DNA from: Anseranas semipalmata
Lineage: Eukaryota > Chordata > Aves > Anseriformes > Anseranatidae
Direction of reading: 5' to 3'
NCBI GenBank assembly: GCA_013399115.1
Contig: VXAA01004303.1
Location: 62,001-126,000 of the forward strand
DNA length: 64,000 nucleotides
Part shown: positions 26,937 through 47,300 of the stretch, in pieces
How the letters are laid out: each line of letters begins with the position of its first letter
Position numbering within the stretch: position 1 is the stretch's first letter
Notes under the pieces: model-generated
The model's input: the letters and a program-made list of their open reading frames with translations, nothing else
What the model was told of the DNA's origin: nothing
Databases searched by the model: none
Position numbers and translations under genes: made by a program

Positions 26937-27374
26937 GAGATGCTGAGGGACTGGAGCATCGCTGCTATGAGGAGAGGCTGAGAGAGCTGGGGCTGCTCAG
27001 CCTGGAGAAGAGGAGGCTCGGGGGGGTCTCACCAAGGTCTATCCATTCCCGCAGGGAGGTGCAGAGAGGACGGAGCCAGGCTCTTGCCAGCGGTGCCCAG
27101 GGCCAGCACAAGAGGCACTGGGCACAGCCTGGAGCCCAGGAGGCTCCCTCTGCCCGTCAGGAAGCACGGCTGTGCTGGGCGGGTGCCGGAGCCCTGGCAC
27201 AGGCTGCCCAGGGAGGTTGTGGGGTGTCCTCTGGGAGATCTTGCAACGCGCCTGGACGTGGTGCTGGGCACCCTGCTCTGGGCGGCCCTGCTGGGGCAGG
27301 GCTTGGGCCAGATGGACCCAGAGGTCCCTTCCCACCTCAACCACTCTGTGATTTTGTGATTCCATGATTTCATG
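26937..27374 (+). mobile_element. CR1 LINE, 5'-truncated, with intact 3' end
   Basis: Begins GATGCTGAGGGACTGGAGCA and ends with CTCTGTGATTTTGTGATTCC plus further terminal repeats. By eye it differs from the copy at 22,985-23,822 at about six positions over their common body. Confidence 0.92.
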
Positions 27375-28450
27375 CCCCAGCAATTCCACCCTCCCCAGCT
27401 CTCCCCTTTTGTCCCAGGAAGGGACAAAAGTTCCGGCTCATCCCTCCACACCTGGGTTTTGAGGTGGGTGATAGGAGGCTGGTTGCCCTCCACTTGCTGC
27501 CTCTGTGAAGCTGAGGCCTCCCACAGCCTCGCTCCCCAAAAGCCGGTGGCATGCGTTGAAGTAGGCGTCACTTGACAGGCAGCACAATGGAGAAACCTGC
27601 AGGATGTCCCTGCATCGCTGGGCCTGGGACGGGGGGAACAGGCAACCCCAGCAAGAAGAGAAATGAAATTTCTTGCTAAGGGACAGGAAGCCCATGAAGA
27701 TCCACCATCCTGTGCATCCAGCCCTTCCCCATTACTCTGGGAGAAGCCTCAGAGCCCAGATGCTGTTGAGCAACAGCAAGAGACAGCTTGCCTCAGGAGG
27801 TGGTCCTGCAAGCCTGGTGTCTTCTGCTGGCCCACAGGCCAGATGCATGCACCAGGAACTCTTGTGAATATGCAGCTGATGTGCCCCTATGGGCACTGCA
27901 TGTGGGAGCGTGTTAGAGAGACGCCTACAGCTAAACGAAAGAGATCTACACCCCTGCAAGGACAGAAAAACGGTCTCTCCACACTGACTCATCTCAAGTC
28001 TTCATGGGAAGCTGTCAGAAACACGCAGAGGAGGCAAAGGCAGTTGGTCTGGGAATAGGGGGGGAAGTGGCCTGGTGGCAGGGCTTGTGACTAACCCATA
28101 GACCAAGCGGCTTGGAAACAGGGCTCCTACCCACGTCACCCCACAGGGCCAACCCTGACGTAGAAAGGGGCGAGGGGGGCTCTGGCAGAGCAAAGCAGGA
28201 ACTGAAGTGGCCGTAACGAGGCTTGCGGCAGGAAAAGCAGGTCAGACCACTGAGATCCGTTACAAAACCTCCCAAGGACTGCAGGTGTGGGATGCTGCAA
28301 GCAAGGGGACGTGTTATTCGGGAGGTCCCAGATGGCTGCTGCACCCCTTTGTGCTCCAGGAGTGGGCGTGAGACTCAGTCGAGTGCTGCTGGGACCGGCC
28401 GGTGCCCGTTTCCTCCTGGTTCAGAGCCTCACGCTGGAGACAACACCCGC
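27375..28450. other. Spacer downstream of TNNT2, no gene seen
   Basis: GC-rich, with no splice-bounded exon and no recognised repeat. Confidence 0.5.
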
Positions 28451-28467
28451 ACCCCCTCACTGCTCTC

Positions 28468-28473
28468 TTTATT
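28468..28473 (-). terminator. TNNT2 poly(A) signal AATAAA
   Basis: AATAAA on the minus strand, about 225 bases after the TAG stop codon, followed by a G/T-containing stretch. It is the first canonical signal downstream of the stop. Confidence 0.8.
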
Positions 28474-28697
28474 TACAGACACAACATCATCTGGGGGCGT
28501 GGAGATGAGAAAAAGCACCTCGTGAAGCATCTGCCCACCCAGACCGCGCCGTGCCCGCAGCAAGGTCTTTGCAAGCACCGCGCGGTGGGACGGCGGGTGG
28601 GCGCGGGGCAGGCGGCACGGCGTGGGGAAGCCAGCTGGTCGACCAAACAGCGCCACGGCTCTCCATGGCTGAGCCTCACCTTTGCCTTCTGAGCCAT

Positions 28698-37789
<9,092 letters not shown>

Positions 37790-39887
37790 GCTTGGTTATC
37801 TGGCAGAATTCAAGGCAAGGTGGAAAAAGTGAGGGTTAGGAGCTGAGATAAGGCCAAGCACAACCTGTCCTCCAGCACCAGAGACGCAGGCACAGTGATG
37901 CTGCGTCTCTCCAAAGTACTTGGAGCTGTGAGCTGTCCCCAGCCGGGCCGTGGCAGCTGTATCTCAGCAGAGATAAGGTTCCCCCGCTCCCCTCCCATCC
38001 CAGGAACACAGCTTGCCCCACATAAGAGGTAGGAGATTAGACATGGCCTCATGCCATGCTGATAACTGCCATCAGAAGCAGTGTCCAGGACACGCAGCTC
38101 CCTTGCTGGAGCCATCCCAGGGTGTTGTGTTTGCTCAGGGAGCAGGAGAATAACCCAATTATAACGTTCAGCTTGCTTTGCTTCCTGACTATTCTTAGCT
38201 CAGCTGGGATATGGAAGCTTGCAGGGATGTCCTGTTATCTCCAATTTACAGCCCTGCACAAGCCAGAGCACAAGATCTCAGTGAGATCGCCCAGCCCTCC
38301 AAGTGCAGAGGGGCGATCTGGGCTCAGCAGGGGCATTTCCCTCCTGGTCCTGGTCCTGAGGCTGGGTTTAGCTAAAGGGGAAAATAATTCACAGCCTGGT
38401 TTAGCAACAGGGCTAAGTGTAGCTAAAACCACGGACATGTCCATGACCATCTTCCTCGCACCTATCTCCCTCCCAGCCCATGGCTGGGTGAATTTCTCTC
38501 ATCGGCACTGCTCACCCGGCTTCTACCTGATGCTGCAGCACAAGGTGGCACAGAGCAGCCCATGGACAGCCACAGCCTTGAGCATCAGCCACAGCCCAGC
38601 CACCGTGCTCCTGCCAGACCTCGGCAAAGCTGAGATGCAGCAGGACAGCGCGAGGCAGCTCTAGAAATAACCTCCATGTGCTGAACCACCTGTTCCCAGA
38701 GCAGCGCCGCTTCCCTGCTCCCATTGCACAACCGGGAACAACTGGCCCTGGCTGCATCTGTTGGGCATTTATTACACAGGATGGGTAGGACACGCTTCAG
38801 GATCGCTTATTAAAGATGCTGAATCCAGGACTGGGATCCGCAGGCATGGGGAAGATACATTGCAAGAGGGATGCCTCAGCATACCACGCGGCTGTCAAAT
38901 CTCCCTTCTGAGCAATGACTCAGGAGGTGCTTTTTGGAGACAAGTGAAGTCAGAAGCCAGCCCTGTCTGCCCCAGGTTCACTGCCCCATCTGCTGCCATT
39001 GTCCCCTTCCCACTGACAGTCCCGGGACTCGGCCCCACACATAGCCCAGCGCAGCCCCTCGACCTCCGCTCCCCCTCGAGCAGCCATGCCCGGCCCTGCG
39101 AGGCACGGTCCTGCTGCCCCAGAGCTCAGCCGAACCCTTATGTGGCCTCTGAGCACCTGGGGTTCCTCGTGGTCCTTGCACAACACAGGAGCAGAGATCC
39201 CCTCCGTGCCACGGGGCTACAAACACGCATTTTTGAAAGCGTATTTCTGTATCCCCATTCACCTCCTCTCTCCTACATCACTGAACATTTACTGAGGAAC
39301 AGCAGCAAAAACAGGGCTGTTAAGGGGGCACACAAGAAAAGCTCATGTTATCCTGGAAAGTGGCTCTAAGAAATATTTTTCCATCCTCTGCAGAGAAACT
39401 GGCACAGAAGAAACAGGATAAATCTTCCACTTAAAGCTTTGAAAACTTTTTCTGAAAGAAACATCGCATCCTTCCTGTCCCCCTGGAGACACAGGGAACA
39501 GGGATCTATGAGATCCCCCCAGGGCACCCAAAATCCTTTCCAGCCATCTTGGGTCACTCAAATGGCATTGGATGTGCTGCAAACAAATCCCCTGGAAGGG
39601 TCCTGATGCTTTCCCCGGGGGAACACCTTCACAGCAGAAAGACATCCCAGTGAAAGCAGCTGGGCAGGGCCATCAGCCCCAAGCCAAATCCGCGCTGAGC
39701 CTTTATCTCCCAGACTTTCACAGCACAGCCCGAGCATCCCACACCGCCCCAGCCTTACCTCTGCCACGGGGCGCAGGCGAGGTCCCACGGAGCCGCGGGG
39801 GAGCTGGTGGGTGTCTGGGAAGCGCTGCTTGGGGGGCAGAGGCTTTAAGGGGGCCCCAGCGCCCACCCCGGGGCGGGCAGCGCCAGC

Positions 39888-39894
39888 AGGAATG
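39888..39894 (-). promoter_or_regulatory. MCAT element, proximal copy (TEAD site)
   Basis: Exact CATTCCT on the minus strand, about 70 bases upstream of the estimated TNNT2 start site. Confidence 0.75.
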
Positions 39895-39910
39895 CGCCCG
39901 GCGCCCAGCG

Positions 39911-39917
39911 AGGAATG
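39911..39917 (-). promoter_or_regulatory. MCAT element, distal copy (TEAD site)
   Basis: A second exact CATTCCT on the minus strand, 23 bases upstream of the first: about two helical turns, so both lie on the same DNA face. Confidence 0.75.
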
Positions 39918-40325
39918 CAACACTTGTGAGCTGCTATTTCGGCAGCCGCGGCCCCGGCCCCCTCCGAGCTCCCCCTTCCCCCCCAGGAGCCCATATAAGC
40001 CCAAGCTATTGTGTGGCCTCAGAGATTTGCTATTTTAAACCCGCCGGACAGAGATACGCGAGTGCCCGAGGGGCTGACACAAGCCAGCCAGCTGTCACCT
40101 TCTAGGGCTGGGGACGCTGATAAGGCAGCGCTGGGGACTGGACCCTCTGCTGCAGCCCTCGCACCAGCCCAAGATGCTGTCATGTGAAGGCTCAGATTGT
40201 TTTTACCCCCCTGAGACATCCGTCTCATGTTTTTGCCTTTTTCCCTCTTACAAGACGATGGGAAGCAAACCCTTCAGGTCCCAGCCCAGGAGCAGTCGAC
40301 CGGGAGCTTCTTAGAAAGAGCAACT

Positions 40326-40331
40326 TTTATT
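40326..40331 (-). terminator. LAD1 poly(A) signal AATAAA
   Basis: AATAAA on the minus strand at the end of a long 3' UTR; no coding sequence follows before the TNNT2 promoter. A T-rich run on the minus strand precedes it. Confidence 0.75.
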
Positions 40332-41391
40332 AGAAAAAAAAAAAAGTCACAGAGAAAACCAAGTCCCTTCTAAAGCCCAACAAGCAAGATGAGATCCAGG
40401 GGCAGCAGGAGGGTCCCACACCGAATTTGGACACCGCAGTGGTTGCTGAAGGCACAGCCCCAGCCCGTGGCATGGCCCCAGCAGGAGGATTTGAGCATCG
40501 TGTTATGGGCTGCCCATGGCACCTTGTGTCCCCCCCTGGGTGGGGGAAGCACGGGGACCGGGTGGCTTTGGGGTCTGCATCGCAAAGGGCTCTGGAGGAA
40601 GGCTGAGAGGGGAACGGGGCATGCAGAAGGGGCCCAGCACAGGGCTCTCACAGCCCCACAAAGAGAGCTGTGGCCAGCCCACCCTCCCCATAGCACTCAG
40701 TGAAAGGGGTCACTGCTCGCAGGGGACAGGAATGGTGGAGAAGGACAAATCCCCATCTCTGGCTGAGCTGTGTGCTGGAGGGAAGTGCCAGGGCCATCAG
40801 GTCCACCTGTCCTCCATGAGATCCCCAAGCTACGCTGGCGCACGAGCGACTTTACAAGCAGTGTTTGCCTTTGGTTGGGTCCCCTCCAGCAGTCACAGCC
40901 TGGGGAGGGGGTGACATCTGCCTGCCCCCCACCTCGCCCCACACACAGGGATGGGCATGGTCCATGGGTGTGCAGCCAAAACTCCCCCGGCCAGGCAGCC
41001 TCTTGCCTTATGGGCAGGATCCAGCTGCAGGGGACACATGTAGGCTGTTCCCCTTAGCAAGCGCGGTCATGGGGCACAGCCAGGGATTAGGAGCAGAACA
41101 CCGAAATGTTGTAGGGAAGCGAGGCAAGAGACTGCTTTCAGCATCTGTAAGGAGCCTCCAGGCCTGGGTATTCCTGGACAGGCAGTGAGTGAGCACTGGG
41201 GATGCAGGGTTGGAATTCCAGCCTTCTTCCTTCCCATAAGCAGAAGACCCCAGCCACCCCGTTCCACCCACACGTGGCAATGGGGACTCTCATAGCAGGG
41301 AGCTGCTGGACGATGGGGCAGGGCCAGGCTTTGATCTTCAGAGCAAACCAGTTTTTTTTTTCCAGATCATCTGATATTATTGCATATGGTA

Positions 41392-44300
41392 CTATTGCAG
41401 CTGGAAAAGAAAGTGAGAAACAGTGAGGCCAGGGCTGAGGCTGTGGGTGATGCACAGGCGAGCAGGTCCCAGCTCTGCCCCCAGCTCCAAGCAGTTTTCA
41501 GCGCAGCTCCACATCTACCTTGGTGTCTCCAGGGGCGTCTCTGGGCTGCTTTACCCAGACGTCGCGCTTTGGCAGGCTGTTTATTTTCCTGATGTCCTGC
41601 AAATAAGAGACGTGAGTGGCACGAGAAGGTTTTCCCCATGCATCATGTGCAGTATTGCCTTGCTGTCTTTAACCAGACCTTGAAGCATGACTGCCCCAGC
41701 TAAAACCAGCCAGCCTTGAGATCCTGCACCTGGCAGACCCCAAAAACCAAGTACAGCTCCAGCCCACAGAGATGGACGGCAGCAGGCTTCATTAGAAGAA
41801 AATACAAGGAAAAAAGCTTTACCCAGGAGTGACCCCAGGAGCAAACCCTTTCCGGCAGGCGGAGCCAGCACAGCCTCCCGGCACAGACAGGTTCGGGCAG
41901 TGCTAATCCCGGAGCTCAGCACCGGGGTGCCCAGGCTTGCCCGCCCAGCCTGCAGGGCTGGGCTGGAGCCGCCCCTCCTGGTCCTGTACCCATGTGGCTG
42001 CCATGAGCAGCGGCAAAAATCTTATTGCTGTACAAGGTGACGCCTGCCCAGCTCTCGTCCTTGCCACTTCTCTCCTTTCCAAGTACAGTGAACTGCCTCG
42101 AGGCCGAAGGGTCTCCTGCCCATCTCCCTCAAATGCATGTCCCTGGAGCAGCACCGGTGGCCAAGTCTGAGGCCCTGCAGGCAGGCACTTTGTCCCCCCA
42201 GCTGTGGGACACCCGGTTCTGGGGAGCTGGGATCTGCACCGGGATGTAGATCACGCCAGACCCCATACGCAGCAGGACCTCTTGGTGCACATCGGGTCTC
42301 AAGGCCAGGCTGGATGGGGCTTTGAGCAACCTGGTCTAGTGGGAGGTGTCCCTGCCCATGGAGGGGTGGTAGAATTAGATGATCTTCAAGGTTCCTTCCA
42401 ACCCAAAGCATTCAATGATTTTGTGATTTTAGGCCCTGGAAGAGCCCAGTGCCGAAGCAGCGAGCATACCACTCATCTCCCAGTGGCCTCCAGGTGGCAG
42501 CTAGTCCTCCAGCTACCGCAGAGGTGGTGACTTGCTGGGTGGCAGGGCCAGGTCCCAGAGGACATGTACCCAGCTGGTGCCCCCTCACCCCTCCAAGGGC
42601 TGGGAGCAGCTTTGGGCTCAGGACTGGGGCACAGTGACAAGCAGAGCCCCGACATCTCACCATGGTGGCCCTGCAGCGCCTGGGCCTAGGACCCTGGCTA
42701 AGCTTCCTTCAAACTCTTTAATGGGTTCGACCAGGGTTTCTTCAAACCCTTCAAGCCCCACCTTCCCCAGCTGCAGGGAGGTGTCCCACCAGGCTGCCAG
42801 GTCTCAGGTCTTAGCCCAAGCTGTTGGCACAAGCTGGTACCTTGCTCTTTTCCTCCTTGGCAGGCTCCTGAGTTCGGCTGATCCACAGATTAATGCGGGA
42901 TGTCACCGATCCCGGGATCTTCAGGTTGTCCTGTGGCACAGAGGGACACCAGGGTTACAGCACCAGCTCTCCCATTGCACGAAGGCAATCCGGGACAATC
43001 CCCAGGGCACAGGGAGACTGGGCAAGCCTGCAGCAGGCAGAGACCAGCCTACACCTTGGCTCCATCCCAGCTCCCCAAATACCAGCACATCGGCACAAAC
43101 CCACACACCGCCGGAACGCAGTTTCGGTGGCCCGAGCCCAGCCCTGCTCTCACAACAACCACCAAACTCCCACCAAACTGATCCCGCGTGGGGCCTGCCA
43201 CACTGTGCATTGGTATCCAAATCAGTGAGGATTTGCCCAAAAAGCTGGTGCTTGCCCTGGCACAGGACCCCGCTGGAAACTTGTGTCCTCACCTTCCTGG
43301 CTGCGAGCGGCTCAGCCTTGCTGGGAGCGCTGGCCTCAAAGAAGTTGCGCTTGCTGGCCACCCCCTCCGAGGACAGCATGAGGCTCTTCTGAACGGTCAG
43401 GGAAGATCTCACCGACCCCGAGCGCTGGGAGGAGAGAGGGGCGTGAGCAGGGGCCATGCTGCACCCCAAGGGGTGAAGAGCAAAGTCCTGGGCAGCGCAG
43501 GGTCTGCTCCCTCCCTGCCCATCGCCAGCTCATGGGATTGCCCATCAGGACCACGCAGTGTCCCCACGACCTCTCCAAGGAATATCCCCCTCTGCTCCTA
43601 AACACTGGGGCTGATCCATTTTTCCCGCGTGGGACTGTCTTCTTCATCCCCATCAGGATGTTTTTTGGTGAAGCCCAGCTCTGCCTTCCCTGCTCAGCTC
43701 CCAGCCACCCTTTCCCTCTTCCCCCACATCCTCCCAGGCCAGCCTGGCTGTGCCGAGGGGTTTCGGTACCTGCACGGCTGAGGTGTACTTTTCCAGCTTC
43801 TCCTCAATGGTGGTGTTGCTACCTGGGATCCTCAGGCTCGCACTGGTGAAAAAAGAGGGGAGGGAGTTGAATGCAGCCCCCAGGATCTCCTGGACTCAGC
43901 CCATGGTCTTGGGGGGCTCCACTTGGTAGGAGAAGACCCCATCTGACCCAGGCACTCATCCTGCACCCACCTGCCAGTGAACCAAGGCAGCTCATTCCCT
44001 GCCAGTGACTGAGATCTCTGGGTCTCACCATCTTCCTAGGGCCCACACCGTACATTGAAAGGAGCTCTTAGCCACCCAGTTTACTCTGTCCTCAGCACTG
44101 CCGGGTCTGAGCCACATCTTCACAGAGGTCAGGAGGATTTTGCCTATGGTATCCATAGGATCAAGCCCAAGTGCCCATAAAGCCCTGCTCCAGGTAGGAA
44201 AGGGAGCCTCATTGACTCCCTACTTCCACACCTCTGCACTCAGTTCCTTGAGAAGTTTTAAGCCCCCAGCCCAAACCTTGCCACAGAGATGTGGAGGATC

Positions 44301-47300
44301 ACTTGAACTGGCCCCCAAAGCAAGATCAAGTTGCTCAGGGACCTGCACGGTCGGGTTTTGAATAGCTCTGAGGGTGGGACCCTTTTGCAGTGCTGTAACC
44401 ACTCCTAGCATGCAGGCACAAGCACCAGCCAGAGACTGCATCAACCAAGAGACCATGGGGGCAAGCTGGGGGTAGCCTGTATGGATGCCAGCTTTATGGT
44501 GAACTTTGGTCTGTCTGCTCTCACTCCAAGCACCACTGCCCGGTCAGCCAGGCACCCCGGGGACCACAGACCTGTGCCGGGGCACTCACTAGCTGGTCCC
44601 AGGCCCCATCCCCTCCTCTCCCTTGGAAAACAAGGGATGACCATCCCTGCCCAGGAAGGCTGAAGCACCATGAAGAAGGCTGCTGACCTCCTTGTGAGAG
44701 GGCTTTCGCTTTCTTCTTTCTCCTTCCTTGAGATCACCTGGAAGACACAAGGCAAGAAGATACTGAAGCCATCCTTGGTCATCACAGCTAAACATGGGAG
44801 AAACTGGGTCAGACTCAGCTCCCCAGTTTTCAAGCAAGTGTCACTTTCACCCACACCAGAGCCCATCTCATGTCTAAGCTGTCCAGATGCTTTGTAGTGC
44901 TATTTGATTCCCAATAAAGCATCGTGAATTCAGTTAAGCCTACCCAGTCAGCCCTAATTCACAACATGGAGGACCTCAATGGCTTTGCTGCTTTTCCCAG
45001 CCTCTCCAAATATTTTATTCCAGAGGCTTTGTTTTTTTGGGGGGGCGATGAGAGGGTGCTAGAAATGAAGATATTCCTAGGGATGTAACAAGGAATGAGA
45101 GGGAGGATGGATTATGTTTTTCTCCTGCATTCTCAGAGAATAATAGAAATGCTGCAGGGCGGATGGTCTTTCCTGTGACTCCTTGGAAATCTGAGGACAA
45201 TGAGCTCCCTATTTTCTCACCACTTCCCACAAGTTTCCATGCCAGCACAAAGCATATGAACATGGATTTGTCCACAGTGATAGGTCTGTGGTCTGACAAG
45301 AAGAAGGGAAAGGGAGGGAAGACTGAAGCAGAGCTGCAATGCCCAGTAAAGGGTGGATTTCAAATGCACTTTTTGGAACAGGCTCTGCCAACATAACCTG
45401 GAGACCAAAGCAGCCCTCCCTTGCCCCCATCATCCACTGCCTAACAGGAGTCTTTCTCCCCATTGCTTTTGTTCTTACCCGAAAGGAGACGGTTCTTGGG
45501 CTGCTTCTTCTGATGGAGCTACTGTAGGTGGCATAAGTTGGAGAAGCACCTGACTTTTCTGCAGGTTCAGCTTGGGTGGGAGGTGGCTGTACTACCTCCT
45601 TTAAAGGACTCCTGGGTAGCTGCTGAGGAAAAGCAGACATCTGATGCACCTGTGCAGAGTTTGCAAGGAAGGTTCAGGTGCAGGGATCAGAGCAGCCAGC
45701 GTGGAAATGGTTTGGAGACAGGAGCTTGAGATCCATGCCCTCCAAGCCTTGGCTGTCTCCTTTGGATTCACAAAGCCCGAACACCCCTTCAGTGAAACCC
45801 TGATGGAAAGCAGTGGGGGCTTCCAGGAGAAGGTGCTCAGAATACCACATGCAAGGTGGGGAAAGGAGGTGATGGGACCCCAGTACCACCTCGTCCATCT
45901 CCTACAGCAAGTGTGGTGGGGGCACGGATACACCCCGACCGTGCATGGCGTGGCAATGCTGCTCAGCCAGCGGCACCAGAAAGCCCTCCCATGCCCAGCT
46001 CTCGGGAACACAGGAACAAGAAGCAAACAAGAAGCACCTTGCCCAAACACACTTCCCCAAAGGCCCAGAGGTTGCATTTCCCTCTTGCTACCTTTGGGCT
46101 CTCCCTCTTTCTCTTGTCCTTCTGGCACCCAGGACTTCCCACCCCAAGGCTCAGCATCTTGCCCATGTCCTGCTTACCTGCTGGTCCGGAGACGAGGTCC
46201 CCTCCGAGGCTGTCTTCTCCTCCAAGCTGCGGCTTCCCACTCGGGTCAGGATCTTCACCTCACGGAGCCGGCAGACCCCCAGCTCCGGAGCTGCCCGCTG
46301 CTGCGGCTCAACCTCCTCCCTCCTCCGCTCCCCCCGGGGTGTCCCCACGCCTTGTCCCTCTTTGTCCTGCAGCCGTCCCCTCACTACCACCTTCCTCTCG
46401 CAGGCCGGCTCCGGGTGCTGGTCTCCTGCTGGGGCCTCTCTGCCCGTGGTCGCATCCTGACCCCGCTCTCCAGCCCGGCTGCTCTCCTGCCCTGCGCGTG
46501 GCTGCGCTGCGGCCTGCACGTGGCTCGCTCCCACCCCTGCCTCCCGCTGCTCCTTCTCCTGTCTCGGCTTCTCGGACACTGCCATCGGGGACCTTGTCCG
46601 TCTCCCTTCTTGCGTCTTCAGCACCTCCGAGAGCTTGCGCTCCTCCTCTTCCTCCAGAGGCGCCGGCTTCACCAGGGACTGGGGCCTAGAGAGAGACCAC
46701 GCAGGGGTCAGACCTCAGCACCCTGGGCCAGAGGGATGGCTTCCTGCGGGTGAGGTTAACCCAGTGAGAGGCTCTGGGGCACATAAAAATCCCACAGGCA
46801 TCTCTGGAGTCACAAAATCACAGAGTGGTTGAGGTGGGAAGGGACCTCTGGGTCCATCTGGCCCGAGCCCTGCCCCAGCAGGGCCGCCCAGAGCAGGGTG
46901 CCCAGCACCACGTCCAGGCACGTTGCAAGATCTCCCAGAGGACACCCCACAACCTCCCTGGGCAGCCTGTGCCAGGGCTCCGGCACCGCCCAGCACAGCC
47001 GTGCTTCCTGACGGGCAGAGGGAGCCTCCTGGGCTCCAGGCTGTGCCCAGTGCCTCTTGTGCTGGCCCTGGGCACCGCTGGCAAGAGCCTGGCTCCGTCC
47101 TCTCTGCACCTCCCTGCGGGAATGGATAGACCTTGGTGAGACCCCCCCCGAGCCTCCTCTTCTCCAGGCTGAGCAGTCCCAGAAGACCAAGGCTTGTAGC
47201 CACACCCATCCCAGGCTCCCCACAAGTTTGGATTGTGTCTTTTTCCTTCTTTTTTGGCAGAGAATTAAGCATTACTGCAGCCTCAACCCAGGGCAGCAGC

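Larger units (their letters stand above)
39842..40040 (-). promoter_or_regulatory. TNNT2 proximal promoter
   Basis: On the minus strand, moving upstream from the start site, I see a TATA-like TTAAAG (39844-39849), a GC box (39870-39877), two CATTCCT MCAT motifs (39888-39894 and 39911-39917), an E-box CACTTG nearby, a CArG-like element with one mismatch (39991-40000), and an AT-rich MEF2-like element with one mismatch (40030-40039). The paired CATTCCT motifs bind TEAD factors and are required for skeletal-muscle activity of the chicken cTnT promoter. The spacing from the TATA-like element fits that promoter. Confidence 0.82.

Noticed and set aside
41138..41455. 105-codon minus-strand frame over the LAD1 last exon
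   Set aside because: The spliced LAD1 frame enters this exon in another phase and stops after two codons, so this frame is 3' UTR.
41579..41584. AATAAA on the minus strand inside LAD1
   Set aside because: It lies in coding exon 9 (within GGAAAATAAACAGC) and is not followed by a plausible 3' end; the signal at 40326 fits better.
42723..42732. GGTTCGACCA resembling a tRNA B box
   Set aside because: No matching A box and no cloverleaf could be drawn around it; it lies in LAD1 intron 8.
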